Shown here piece after piece: positions 44,201-59,200 of a DNA stretch of 64,000 nt. How positions within the stretch are numbered: position 1 is the first letter of the stretch; each line of letters starts with the position of its first letter. Both the position numbers and the translations under genes were made by a program. This stretch comes from Ashinkailepas kermadecensis (lineage: Eukaryota > Arthropoda > Thecostraca > Neolepadidae), in assembly GCA_034440615.1 (NCBI GenBank), contig JAOTOM010004313.1:186001-250000 (forward strand). The letters are read 5' to 3'. The notes beneath the pieces are model-generated. The model was given only the letters and a program-made list of their open reading frames with translations. It was not told the DNA's origin and did no database searches.

Positions 44201-47200
44201 GCCGACAACAGTCACACAGCCGACAACAGTCACACAGCCGACAACAGACACAGCCGACAACAGTCACACAGCCGACAACAGTCACACAGCCGAGAACAGC
44301 CACACAGCCGACAACAGTCACACAGCCGACAACAGTCACACAGCCGACAACAGTCACACAGCCGACAACAGACACAGCCGACAACAGTCACACAGCCGAC
44401 AACAGTCACACAGCCGAGAACAGCCACACAGCCGACAACAGTCACACAGCCGACAACAGTCACACAGCCGACAACAGACACAGCCGACAACAGTCACACA
44501 GCCGACAACAGTCACACAACCGACAACAGTCACACAGCCGACAACAGTCACACAGCCGACAACAGTCACACAACCGACAACAGTCACAGCCGACAACAGT
44601 CACACAGCCGACAACAGTCACACAGCCGACAACAGTCACACAGCCGACAACAGTCACAGCCGACAACAGTCACACAACCGACAACAGTCACACAGCCGAC
44701 AACAGTCACACAGCCGAGAACAACCACACAGCCGACAACAGTCACACAGCCGACAACAGTCACACAGCCGACAACAGTCGACAAGCTCTGACAACAGCCA
44801 GACAGCCACGGGCTCATGCCTTGCACAACTGACATGCAAAGTATCAGAAATGGAGAGTAAGTCTAAGTCACTTATGGCGTGAATATCTCACCCATATTTG
44901 GCGAAGTTTGCGAACGCCTCTATGAAGAGCTGACTCATATTTCTATCGCTCTCAGTCCAAGCGTCCCGGTCGATCCTCACATCTCCGGGGAACATCTCTG
45001 GGGGCACAGCGTCACCGAGTCATCCGCCTGGTAATGGTTCACTGGTATAGCCGGGTTATCGAACTGATGATGGCCCACGAATAGCTGAGTCATCGACCCG
45101 ATAATGGTCCACGCATAGCCGTGTTATCCACCTGCTAATGATCCAGGGATAGCTGAGTCATTGACCTGCTAACGGTCCACGCATAACCGAGTTATCAAGC
45201 TGACAATGGTCCACTTATAGCCGAGTTATGGACCTGATAATGGTCCACTCATAGCCGAGTTTTCGACCTGAAAATGGTCCACTTATAGCTCAGTGGTAGA
45301 CCTGTGAACGGTCCACTTGTAGCCGAGCTGTCAACCTTCTAACGGTCCACTTATAGCCGGACAGCTGTGCTTCAAGATGCCGTATGGACGTACCACGTGA
45401 GGAAACACCTTCACATTTTACCATTCAGAATTACACCTGTTCTTTTAACCCTTGTGGGGGGACTGATATGAGCCCCATAAGATTTTCCGCGAAGAGTGAA
45501 GGAACGGCGCGCGGCAGCGCGCCGAAATTTGGCATACCTTTTCCCACATCAATTTGGCATGTTGTGTGAACGTTTTGAGGTGAGGTCATCTAGAGTCAAC
45601 GAGTTAGTCAAGGTCAAGTGAGGTCACCTCCAGAAAAGTGCAACCAGTCGTCACACTTTAACGGATAAAGATATTTCAGTGAAACTTTCAGCGTTGCTTA
45701 TCTTTAGGGAGGAAACAAAGTGCACCGGAGGAATTTTTGTTCTTTTTCGTATTTGATGACATATTAGTTTTGCATATATGACCATTATGGCTAAAATGGT
45801 GTATATACACGGGTGTATATTCCAGCTGTCAGTCATGTGATCGAGGCTATATCATAACATCCAAGGTTCATTTAGTACGAAAGTTCATAACGTCCAAAGC
45901 TCATAGCGTCCAAAATGCGAAATGAAGTTTTTTAAATCCAAAATGTCTCGGATAGGGTGCATTCGCAATGTCCAAAGATCATAACGTCCAACGATCACAA
46001 CCTCCAAAACTGGCTTCAGAGGGAGCGTTCATAACGTCCAAGGTTCATTTAGTACCAAAGTTCATAACGTTCAAAAATAGTTCCTCAGTTGTCCGCTAGA
46101 GGAGCCAGCGAAGCACTGGCGGTGAAATCGTGCGGCTGTGTCTCCGTTTTCTGTCAACAGGTAGCAGTGGCAAACGTGGCGTGAGGCGCACATTATTGTT
46201 CCGTCCACCCTTTCCCCTGTTGAAGCCTGCCTTCTCCATCGCACACCCCGGTACGTCCGATTTGGCATTTGTGTTATCTATCGCTGATAACCCACACCCC
46301 ACCGATAAGCGTACGAGGGAAGCGTCTCGGGTCAGTCGGCCGGCTGTCCGCAAAAAGGCTGCGGACTGGCCGATCGGCCGACCGGCCGGGTCCATTCATA
46401 GGACCGGCCGCGTAGCCATTGTTACCACTTTAATATGATGAGCAAATTTGAGCAGCATATTCCTCAACCTAACCTGAATATTGTTCACGAAGATTATAGA
46501 AGATAATAGAAGAGGATCTAGAACGGAGCCCTGTGGCACACCGATCAGAATTCTTCCATTCAGATTGATATCCATTTCATACTACCTTTTGTTTCCTTCC
46601 CCTTAGCTATGTTTCAATCCAGCCAATAACTTTTCCATATGTCCAGTGCTGCTGCTGAATGAAGTAGGAGACTCTGTTTGGAAACTCACATGGATAGTTC
46701 TATGGGGTTAAAATACCATGAAAACCATGATGACGACTGTTTTAACCTGTTGTAACCAGTTTAATTATGTTTATGCATAATTAGATAAACACGGAGATTG
46801 ATTAATCGATTTCAGGGGCCGATCCGCTAGATGCCGATTGGCTATGTATTGCATGGAGTCATGTCTGCGTTCCGACTGTGACGGCTAGGCATAGCCGGAT
46901 ATAACGAGTGGTTTAATGGGCACGAAACGCGGATATTTATGGCATTGTATTGAGAAAGACTATGCCAGATGATTTCCTGAGCGGATGTTATGTCATTGGT
47001 GGACATATTGGACTGATACCTATGGTGGAATCCTGACCTCGAACCAACCGCAATGACACAACTGTAAACCGGAGGCTGAGGTCTCGGGATCTGCATGTCA
47101 ATATCGCTGCCAGAGGAATCAAGGATCGGCGGGGTAGGCAGAGGGATCACGACGGAACGTACTTAACACAACCAACCTGAATTGAAATCACAACAGGAAC

Positions 47201-50200
47201 GAGGAGATAAATATTGTTTCGCTCCAGTATGTCACAATGCGTCCATGAGAAATCCACTCAAGCTCTTCTTGAGTGTGCTCTTTAAAACAAGCAAAATATA
47301 ATTGGCCAAGACCGCTATAGTCCCGTTCCACGACATATCGACAAGGGAAATGGCCAAAATAACACACAATATTTTATATTTTGACGAAAATAATTGTGTG
47401 AGGTTTTCTGATGCGCCGAATCCAGCTGTGACATTTTTAGAAACATCAGGTCAACGATCGTCGTGGGTTGTCACGATTTCAAATGTACGTAAACGAAAAT
47501 TCCGAAACAGCAAAAGATGCAGTGGATTATTGTGAATTCACAGATATATACTTTTTTGCACCATTCGGATTGTTCTTCATTGTATTAAGGACCTCAAAAG
47601 ACACCCTTGTTTGGTGACATCTCAGAAATTCCCGAGGCAATAACTCCTTTACCGTTGACCTGATCATACTAAAAATGGCACAGCTGGATTCGACGCACCA
47701 GATGACCCCACACACATATTTTCATCAAAATATAAAATATTGGGTGTTATGCCCTTGCCGATTTGTCGTGGAATGGGCCTAAAGAGAAAATGCAGAACAT
47801 CTTATGTTCACTGCATAGGGCTGCAGATCCGGGGTGGGTTGTGATGGTCCAGACCCCCTGGTTGGTGCCCTGCTAATGTTAATTTATCATTTCCACTTTT
47901 CAATCTGAAAATTTTCGGACCAGAACACCTTTAGCACTTATGCACTGTATGAGAGAGCACTTGTGAATTAAAGTGTGAGCACGAGACGTGTGCAATATCA
48001 ACAGTAATAACACAAGAAATCGTAAAAATGTCTTCCACCATTATTGCAAGCCGTTTCCACCTGCAATATCAAAACCAGTGCTGCTCAGAAAGAGCGGACA
48101 ATATTACAAGAAACTAGCCTCATTCACCTATAATGGATGGTATGTTACAGTAGACTTCTGTACAAGGATGGACATGGTAAAATATACAGATATGTGAGAA
48201 TTAACTTGGTGGTATTCCACTGCGCTATTCCATTTCATTCCTGGGGATCCCATGCATCGCATGCACGGTGCGCAATATGTAATTGCAGCTCAAACCACCC
48301 CTCTTCGAGTGCGCACTAATGTCAATGTTTTACATATTTCACCCGGGCTAATGAAAGTATATCCTTTTCCCAGTGTTACCCTGATTATTCATGATGCTGA
48401 TTCTGTCCCACTTCCCTCTTCATGCTTTTCAATCTCAATTGTTATTAGGAATAGTTCCACGAAACTTGGTGGCTGTTCATAGCTTTCGTATACATATGGT
48501 GTTGTAATGTCAACTTTTTGTTTCGACATGACTGAATCTACAGCACGCCCATCCACGACAAATCGACAAGAGCATAACACCCAATATTTTATATGTTGAT
48601 TAAAATCATTGTGTAGGGTTTACTGATGCACTAAATCCAGCTGTGCCATTTTTAGAAAGATCAGGTTAACGGTCAAGGAGCTATATCCTTTTTAGCCTCG
48701 GGCAGTTCTGAGATGCCACCTAACAAGGATGTCTTTTGAGGTCCTTAACACAATGAAGAACAATCCGAATTGTGCAAAAGTATATATCGGTTAACTCACA
48801 ACAATCCACTGCATATTTTGGTTATTGCTGAATTTTCGCTTATTCGACATCGTGACGTCATGACCTAAAGTCACGTGACCTAATTTAACTTTCAGGACTG
48901 TCACAATGCGATTTGAAAAAATGCAGAAAAGAAGTTCGATATTGTATATTTCAAAGTAAGAGATAAATATACGGTTTTGCACCTAAAACTCTACAAATTC
49001 TTTCTAAATTAGGCATGCATGGTTGTTTTTGTGATATTTTATCGTGGCATGTTATGATATGTAATAGTTTATCTGATTCAGTGTCCAGAGTGCAACCAAG
49101 AAGGGCCCTTGTGGCTCATAGTTGCATTGATCTTTTATGTCTTCATATTTATTTATGTATTTAGAACGGCACGCTACTGAAATACAAGCCTTTTTACGTT
49201 CGCGGCACGTGAGGGGATGATAATGTTGGTCATCTGATATTGAGTGTTGTGTTGCACAAGTGTTCTAACTCGTTGTGAGGTCAAGGGCTAAACAGAAATA
49301 GCAGAAATTCCTCCGAATTGTAAAAGGTGGCCATTCCACGACCAATCGACAAGTGAAGAGGCCAAAATAGCAGCCAACACTTCATATTTTAAGGAAAATA
49401 CTTACATAGGGTAAGTTCGTCACCATATTCCAGCTGTGCAATTTTGAGAAAGATCGGAGTAACGGTTGAGGAGTTAAAGCCTGGGACATTTTGCAGTGGT
49501 CCCGAAGTCTTTGGAGCCCTGGAACTCAATACTCAATGAAGAGTAACACGAATTGCACAAAGCTACATGTCACTGAAATTGTCATGATCCACTGCATCTT
49601 GTGTCACTTTTGAAATTTCTGTTCACTTGTTTTTTGAAACCGTGAACTTGTTACCTAAGATAACGTGACCTAGTTTGACCTTCGAGACAGTCACAATGCT
49701 ATTTTAGAAATGCAGAATCAACGAAGGGAGATTTGTGAACTCCTAGATCGTCACTTGTAAGGAGAAGAGAAACATAAATGTTTTCACCTTATGCAATATA
49801 TTTCTGCACTAATGCCAGCATATCAAAAATATACGATCATATTTCACTGACAGCCCTGAATTGGATTATAACTCCGCCAACCACTTAATATCAACTTTCT
49901 GGTGTTTCAAACCCTACATTCTGGAACCGAAAAGATTAACGTCATTGACTGAGTAAGCGCATTCATCGTGAACAGTTTGGGAACAAATTTGGCGCGGACG
50001 CATTCATTGAGACATGTTGAGCCTGAAATGATTTGAATTCGATCGTGAGTTGTCTACATCAGTGTAATACAATAAAGTAGCATAATTACACAATGCGATG
50101 CAAAACAAAAAATGCGTTGCAGTACAGTATTATAATGTAATGCAACGTGATGATGTACAGATCTGCATATCACCCGATACCTTGTCAGAATCCCAATTCA

Positions 50201-53200
50201 GACTGATGATCTGTCACTGCGATATCAATCAACAAAATCCGTATCAGAGCGCACACTAACACGTCTTACTTCACCCAGCTAACATTAACACACGCCCAGC
50301 ATCGGCAGACAGTTAATGCGAACTTGTGAACTAGTGGTACCCCTGTGTTCCCTTCACCGTGACGGCTTTCGAGAAGCGCTCGATGAGGTGGGTCGTGACG
50401 TTCATTGCCTCCTGCTTTGATACAAATATGAACTTGATGCAGCTGAATAGCTTGTGCGACAGATACTCAAACATGTCCTCCTCCGTCAGTACCTAGTTGT
50501 TGAATGGGCGCTCGAGGCTCCCTTGAGCGGCGACACGCTTGGGTGTGTCCCCGATACCGTCGTAAGCGCTCTTGCCATGAGATGTGACACAAAAATGTCA
50601 CTCACAGGATACCTCAAAATCTGTCTGACGGTGACACACATTGATGCAGTCATGCTTATTTGTATACTGTGCAGCACGCACGTCTCGTAAATAAATATGT
50701 TTTTAGGTCAGGTACATCGGTCCGAATGTCTGGGATAAACCGTTGCAGGAACGCCTGCATCCTGGCGGTGCTGTGCTGTGTGCCGTCAGAGATACAGCAG
50801 TAGCTCTGATGGCACAGTACCTCGTCCTCACGCCTGTATACTACAAACGGGTGCACCGTCTACTAGGGCGAATATCGGTGGAAGCCTCGAGCTGCATCCT
50901 GCACCACAAATGAATCATTTTCAGCGAAATCGCACTGGGCAATCGCTTCACCCTCCCTGCCAGTAGCCTTTGCGTAGGGGAAGAACTGACCGTGTTTGTT
51001 AGCCACAAGTGATGTCTGGTCAGCTTCACGGTTTGCTGGTTCAAATATATCATGCTCTCCTCTTTGGTCTAGACTATTTCTACGAGTGTACAGCGATGCA
51101 TGCTCATCCATTATCTGTACCTAATCTCATTATCCATGTCATCATCTGGGGCTGAATCATCTTCGCTCTCTTCTCCTGATTTGTCCGCGAGGAGAATCCT
51201 CAGAAAGCTCACCAGGGCAGTCCTCCCAGTTGTGCGTCATGCAATCACGGTTTCCTGTGCCACATACAGCGTGATCGAGGAGGTTACGGTATTTGAGGCC
51301 GGAAAGGCCGAGAGCGGATATGAGAAATTTTGGGTTTTGATAAGTGCACATGCACACCGAGTTAGTCCCACTGCTGCCTGCCAAGACGCAAAGATTCGGA
51401 CGAAGGGCAGCAAAGGTTAAGAAGCGGGTGCGAGGGTTTTCAGGGTTCAGCTCGTATAGATCATATATCACACACAAGTTTCTCAAAACATGCCTTTCCT
51501 GAACTCTACTTTTGGTTCCATCAGCCTGTCGCATCGTGACACAGTCGGTCTTGCCGAGACATGTGCGGCTGATCTGGTCAGACTCATTAAATAGCTTCGA
51601 TTTCACCTTGTCTGCGTCCGACACCCTCAGAAATTGCCTTGCTTCACAGGCAGCACGGTCAGCCAGAGTGAGCAGTGAGCACTGGACCCCCAAACGCGGT
51701 GCCACCTGATGTTTGTGCCCTTCCTGATATTTCATTAGATTCACATATTTTTATTTTCGAGATGCGAATGGTTGTGCGAATGGTTTCCCGGTGATCATAA
51801 TGTGATTGCTGTGTTGTGGATGCTTCTCTCTTCTTGTAATTCATCGCAAAGTATAACTTGTCAATCGTCTACTACCACAATTTGGAGAAATTTCTGCCAT
51901 TTTCTTTAACCCTTGACCTCACGAGTTAAACACTTGTGCAATACATCATTCAAGATCAGATGACTAACATTATCATTCCATCACGTGCCTCGAACGTCAA
52001 AAGCCTTGTATTTCAGTAATATACCGTTCTAAATACATATTAAAACAAACCATTATACCCTAACACAAAAATAACCATGCATGCCTAATTTAGAACGGAT
52101 ATGTAGAGTTTTAGGGGAAACAGCTTATTTTGTAACTACTTGCTTCGAAAGATAAAATATCCAACTTCAGTTCTGCACTTTTTTAAATCGCATTGTGACT
52201 GTTCCGAAAGTTAAAATAGGTTGCATGACCTTAGGTAAGGATGTCACGTTTCAAATAGCCCGTACAAAAAATAATGAAATAGCCAAAAGATGCAATGGAT
52301 TATTGTGAATTCACCGATATATACTTTTGCACAATTCGGATTGTTCTTTATTGCGTTAAACACCTTAAAAGAATGGCACAGCTGAATTCAGCGCATCAGA
52401 TAACCACACACAATTATTTTCGTCAAAATATAAAATATTGGCTGTTATTTTGACCCTTTCACATGCCGATTTGCCGTTGAATGAACCAGCAGGTTTCTTG
52501 GATACACCTCCGGATATTTTTTTGCACTTTACGGACAGGGCAGAAGCGGTTCCAGACCAAACAAATAATGGCTGTCATGTTCCTAAAATGAGTATAAAAT
52601 TACCTGAAATAACCGTCAAGCCGTTGTTGCATGGATGCATTTCATGTAATCAGCGCATTTTTTATTTCGCTAAATGGCGGAAATAAGACATAACGACGAG
52701 GGCTCGACATAGATACACGGCTGTTCCTTGCAAATACTATCAGATAAAATGCCCCCCCAAAAAAGGGTGGCGATTGTGCCCCTCATTTTTTTTCGTGTCC
52801 CCCCCCGCCTAACCCTCAGCTGCCTAAGTAGGATCCCTGCAAAATTATACTTGATCATTCATAAAGTGAAAATATATATGCAAGAAAATCACCAAAAATA
52901 CTAGAAGTCGATCTAGCCAAACAACGGGCTCCACAGGCTACCTGTCGTAACAAAATCTTCGAGTGGTAAATCAGCAAACGTTAGAAATTTCTGCTTCCAG
53001 GCCATTCTTGAATAACATGAATCTTGACCATCCTGTGTTTTCGCTTGGGTGGAAAATTGTGCTTTACGAGGCAACAAATTTGCATTATCACAAGGCTTTA
53101 TACGTCTTAGGTTGCATTCCCCTGCGCATACATCGATATATCTTGAACAAACGTGACTCTGGGTGTCCTTAGGTACATGTCAAGGTCGAACTTCAAGGTC

Positions 53201-56200
53201 AAAGGTTAGCTTAATTTATTAGATGGTGATATTGAAGCGATATCGACCGAACGCGAGGTTCGGTTGCTATCGCTTCCATTTCCATCAAATGAGAGTTGTT
53301 CGATGTGGCTTGTTATGTGGTATTAGAAAGCTTAGCCATCGAATTATTTTCCAAGGACAAAGGTCAAGCTGATCCCCCGGTCGCCTCATTTTGTTCCATT
53401 TTCGCTCAAACCTATCCCAATCTGGTATCAAGCGATATCCAGTTGGTTAACGCTCGAATAACATTTCAAACCGGGACATGTCAAGGTCAGAGGTTTGATT
53501 TAGTTCTTCGATGACTTCGCTTTTCGTCGCTATGGCTTAAATTGGCAGAAAATGAATGTCATTCGACGTCGCTTGTTGTGTGGTATCAGAAAGTTGATAA
53601 TACGAAATAATCTCAACGGATCATTTCTTGAATCTCAACATTCAAGTTGATTTCTTCGGTCGCCTCAAATTTTTTTTTTTTTTTTTTTTTGGGGGGATTC
53701 GCCAAATCCTACCCAGATCCACTATCAAGCGATAGCGAACCCTCGAGTAACATTTTGGAACCGGGATATGTAAAGGTCAAACCTCAAGGTCAAAAGCTGG
53801 TTTGAATTTTTCGAAGTCCTCGTGATTCGTCTCTATGGATTCAATTTCCACCAAGCGGATGTCATTCGACGTGGCTTGTGCTGTATTATAATGTTACGAA
53901 ATCGTACTAATTTCAAAGGTCAAAGGCCAAACAGATTTCTTCGGTCGCCTCACCTTCTTTTCTTCGCCCTAACCTATCCACGTCTGGGTATCAAGTAATA
54001 GCCCGTGGTGAACCTAGAGTAACATTTCAACCCGGGACATGTCAATGTCAAACCACAAGATCGAAGGTCAGCTTAAATTGCTCGAAGTCCTCGCGCCTCG
54101 TCGCTATGTCTTCAATTTTCATCAAGTGGGTGTCATTCGACGTGCCCTGACGTACTCTAGCAAACCGTTCAGGAATCACATTAATTTGCCAGGTGAAAGG
54201 TCGAACTCATTTCTTCGGTCGCCCCGCATTTCTTCGTTTTCTTCCAAAGCTACCCATGTTTGGTATCAAGAGATAGCCCGTGGGCAACCCTCGAGTAATA
54301 TTTCAAGGTTCAAAGGTTAGTTTTAATTTTTGGAAGTCCTCGCGTTTCGTCGCTCTGGCTTCAATTTGCGTTATGTGGGTGTCATTCGAGGTGGCTTGCC
54401 GTACGGTATCCGAATGTTGAGATATCGAAATAATTTCGAAGGTGCCGAAGGTCCGATGTGTGTATAATGATTGAGTGTAATAGGAATAGGAGGATTAAAT
54501 CTCTTTTTGTTTACAGCTGTTGTGATAACAGGCACTCATATCCTATATGACTAGGAGCTCCTCCATACAATCCGTCATAACCTGGTCGGATGGCGCTCAC
54601 ATCGCTGGTTTTTAATTTACACTGCCACATTGTTGTTCCGGACATATAAAAAATCCTGAAATTGTCCGCTTTCCTCTTAATGGTTAAACGGAAGTTGTCA
54701 TATTTACAAGAGAAGCCACACGTGAATGCGCGCGATTTTATAACCAGCCGGAGATCATAACAGCGAGAGAGAATAATAACCGCAAGTTGTAATCAGGACT
54801 GGACTCAGGAGTTGTCATAGGGGCACTGGTATGAAGGGGCGCCATTTCTTTGGAGCGATGCCACTGCGAAAGCACCTGGAGGGGCACCTCTGGCTGAAAA
54901 AAATGCAGGGGGCGGGTTGCACTCGGTCCTTCCCAAAAGAGCGCCTTTCCTTCCAAGGGGTTGCCTTTTTCTTTCATAGGGGCGCCTCTGGCTGACAAAT
55001 TCGAGCTTGTACACTGGATCCTTTTCAGAGGGGCGCCTTTTCCCGGCCGGAGGGACACTATCTTCCATGTGGAGGGAGGGGGCACGTGCCCTCAGTGCCA
55101 CAGCCTTTATCCGCTCTGGTTGTCATTGCATCGATATGTGTCCCCGTAATACAGGAAAGCATGGGAAAGATTTTTGCATGTCCATATTTACTACAATAAA
55201 TCCATCGTCCAATATTTTCTGTTATTCCTGGTACAAGAGGACAACGTTTAACATAATTACAGCATTGATATATGGTGATTGCGAAATCGGGCCCAGCACA
55301 TACAACATACAGCTAGATGTTCATAGACAGTGATAAGGAGTGAAACTTGCTAATTTTGGCGGAACCTTTTGTCTCCAAAATATCATTTTTAACAACAGTA
55401 AATCTGAAGACCAGACATTGAAAATGAAGTTGCTGAAATCCAAGGATTTTTTGTGTGTGTGGGGGGCGGGGGAGCTACTCCTCTATCCTGTCCAAACTTA
55501 TAGCGTCCCTGGTTTGTCCCTCCCAATTTCGAAATCGTGGCTACACCCATGGTGGTAACGGTGTGGTGCCTGGTCCTACGCCTGTCCTGCCCTGTGTCCC
55601 GCAGCTCCATAACCCTTCTCCTCGCTCGTCCAGCGCCCGGCTCCTCAAACTGGCCTACATGACGGTTCAGCTCGGTAAGATTCGACACAGGGCACTGCTG
55701 AACACTCAGTGACGTCACTGTTGAACACCCAGTGTCGTCACTATTGAACACTCAGTGTCGTCACTATTGAACACTAAGTATCGTCAGTATGGAACACTCC
55801 GTTTCGTAACTATTGAACACTCAGGATTCTAAGACAAATGTACGTAAGGACAAATGTTCGTATGGCAGATGTACGTAAGCAAATGTACGTAAGGAAATGT
55901 ACGAAAGCGCAGATGTACGTATGACAATTGCACGTAAGCGCAGATGTACGTATGGCTAATGTACGTAAGCGCAAATGGACGTATGCGCAAATGTACGTAT
56001 GGCAAAAGTACGTAAGCGCAAATGTACGTATGCGCAAAAGTACGTATGCGCAAATGTACGTAAGGGCAAATATACGTATGCGCAAAAGTACGTAAGCGCA
56101 AATGTACGTAAGCGCAAAAGTACGTATGCACAAATGTACGTATGTGCAATTGTACGCATACGCAAATGTACGTCCATTTACGCATGCGTACCTTTGGGTT

Positions 56201-59200
56201 TACGTACATTTCGTTAGGTACATATGCCATGCGTACGTTTGCGTTAACCGGACAAATGTACGTAAACAAATGTACGTAAGTGCAGATGTACGTATGGCAA
56301 TTGTACGTAGGCGCAGGTGCACGTGAGCGCAAATGTACGTATGGCAAATGTACGTATGCGCAAATGTACGTATGCACAAATGTACGTAAGCGCAAATGTA
56401 CGCATGCGCAAAAGCACGTATGCGCAAATGTACGTACGCGCAAAAGTACGTATGCGCAAGAAGTGCGTATTTGCAAATGTACGCAAGCGCAAAAGTACGT
56501 ATGCGCAAATGTACGTATGCGCAAATGTATGTATGCACAAATGTACGTAAGCACGAAGGTACGTAAGTGTAAATGTAGGTATACGCAAGTGTACGTAAGC
56601 GCAAATGTACGTAAGCGCAAATGTACGTATGCGCAAATGTACGTATGCGCTAATGTACGTATGCGCAAATGTATGTGTGCACAAATGCACAAGTGCACGA
56701 AGGTACGTGAATGTAAATGTAAGTATACGCAAGTGTACGTAAGAGCAAGTGTACGTAAGCGCAAAAGTACGTAAGCGCAAATGTACCTAAGCGCAACAGT
56801 ACGTAAACGTAAAAGAATGGAAGAGCAAATGTACGTATGAGCCAATGTACGTACATTTAGGCAAACGTGCCTTTGCGTTTAAGCACATACGGTTAGGTGC
56901 ATATGCCATACGTACATTTGCCATACGTAAATTTGCACTGAAGTAAATTTGGCATACGTACATCTGCACTTACGTACAACTGCCATACGTACATTTGCAC
57001 GTACGTACATTTGCGCTTACGTACATTTGCGGATACGTACTTTTGCGCATACGTATATTTGCGCTTACGTACATTTCGCTTACGTATTTTTGCGCATACG
57101 TACATTTGCGTTTACGTACATTTGCGCATACGTACATTTGCGCTTACGTACATTTGCGCATACGTACTTTTGCGCTTACGTACATTTGCGCTTACGTACA
57201 TTTGCGCATACGTACTTTTGTGCATACGTACATTAGCCAAACGTACATCTGCGCTTACGTACATTTGCTTACGTACATTTGCTTACGTACATTTGCTTAC
57301 GTACATTTGCTTACGTACATTTGCGTACGTACATCTGCCATACGTACATTTGCTTTACGTACATTTGTCCGGTTACCAACACTCAGTGTCGTCACTATTG
57401 GACAGCCAGTGTCGTCACTATTGAACAGCCAGTGACGTCACTACTGAACACCCAGCGACGTCATTATTGAACATCCAGTGGTGTTACTATTGAACACTCT
57501 AGTACTATCTAACACTCGCTAGTGTCGTCACCATTGAACACCCAGTGACGCCACTATTGAATACCTAGTGACGTCGATATTGAACTATCAGAGTCGTCAC
57601 TATTGACAACTCAGTATCGTCACTATGGATCATCCAGTGTCGCCACTATTTGAACACCCAGCGACGTTACGTACCTGGGTCCAGGAAGGGCGCGCCAGTC
57701 CACAGGTAGTACTGGACACCGTGTGGCACTTGGCTCCACAGCGGCAGGTGCAACGCCTTCACTGTGGTGTTCAACACGTACTGGTAGGTCGGCACGTCGA
57801 GGCTGAGCACCAGCTTCACCAGGGCGTCCACTGGCGCCGCATATAGCGCGTCCGAGACCATCTGCCAGGCACAGCCGTCCTGAGGTGTCGCTCGGCCACA
57901 GCAGCCGCAGCTGTGCCGTGTTGCACATCAGTGGCTGAGGTGTCGCTCGGCCACAGAAGCCGCAGCTGTGCTGTGTTGTACATCAGTGGCTGAGGTGTCG
58001 CTCGGCCACAGCAGCCGCAGCTGTGCTGTGTTGTACATCAGTGGCTGAGGTGTCGCTCGGCCACAGAAGCCGCAGCTGTGCAATGTTGTACGTCAAATGG
58101 GAGGTCACATACTAGCGGGTACAGCGTCAGTGCGTAATCGTACGGTCCAGAGACGTCCCGAGTCAGGAGTAACAGTAGCCATGTCATGTTGTACGTCAGG
58201 TCGGCATCCTACAGACCAGCGGGGGAAGCGGTCATCTCATAACCGTACGGTCTAGAGACGTCTAGACTACAGACAACGAACCGCTGTCTACTTGGCCGCT
58301 CAAATTATTCTTTTTAACATTCGCACGTCCGGCGGTCCGCGCAATCTTCGCCGGTCCGGGGGGGCAGATGTCTGTCCCCCCATAAGATCTCCAGAACTAT
58401 ACTAGGTAGCTACAAACGGAAAACGGCGTTGGATAGCTGGTGACAAGCTCTATCGAAAGTATTTCGGTCATTTATTCGCTCAGGTCCATATTTAGGTCAC
58501 TGGGTCATCATAGGTCAAATTCGACCAGATCGGGTGGGATCCTCAGATATTGACACATATCTCAGGACCTGTAACAGATAGAAGCAAACGGCGAATGCTA
58601 TTCGACAGCCCTTGAAATGTGATATCGACAATACGCTGTGTGATTTAAGGTCAGGTCAACTCCGAAACTATGACCTCAGGTCAAGGTGATGAGGTAGCCT
58701 AGGGAGATCATGTAATGTATCAATCGACACGTCTTGGCGATACAAGCACAATGACGGAAATTTCCGCCTTCTAGCTCAATGCAGTGCGATATAATGCGCA
58801 GAAATGTGCTAGTGATCTCAGGTGACCTCAGATGGCCTTGGTGAGGTCACTGAGCAAAAATGTCAGCGGTAACATTGAGAATAGCTTCCAACTACACGCC
58901 ATAACCGTTGTGAGGTAATTCCGAGAGCAAATATGTAACCAGGAAACATTTGTATATTTTACCATAGGCCCATAATGCGAGAAGCCATGGCCGCGACCTG
59001 ACCTCAGATCAATGCTACGAAAAAAAAACGAGATATATATTATAGTCCCTGATGAGATCATGACGTGTTATAAGTTTAAAATAAATCGCCCAATTATTGT
59101 GGAAGTGATGCCACCTAGACTCCGAGGGATGTTGGGTCACTTCGCCTGACCTGGTGACCTGACTTGAGATGACCCAGGGTTAAACATTTCTGAGGATATG

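Noticed and set aside
42833..44839. Long ORFs rich in Met/Val, Ser/Pro, Cys/Arg or Val/Val/Gly
   Set aside because: Produced by CAT-type and 18-bp repeats; no coding composition outside the repeat.
55829..57435. 300-codon ORFs with THICAYVHLR-type repeats
   Set aside because: Translation of the TACGTA-rich Foldback-like array; both strands are open because the unit lacks stops.
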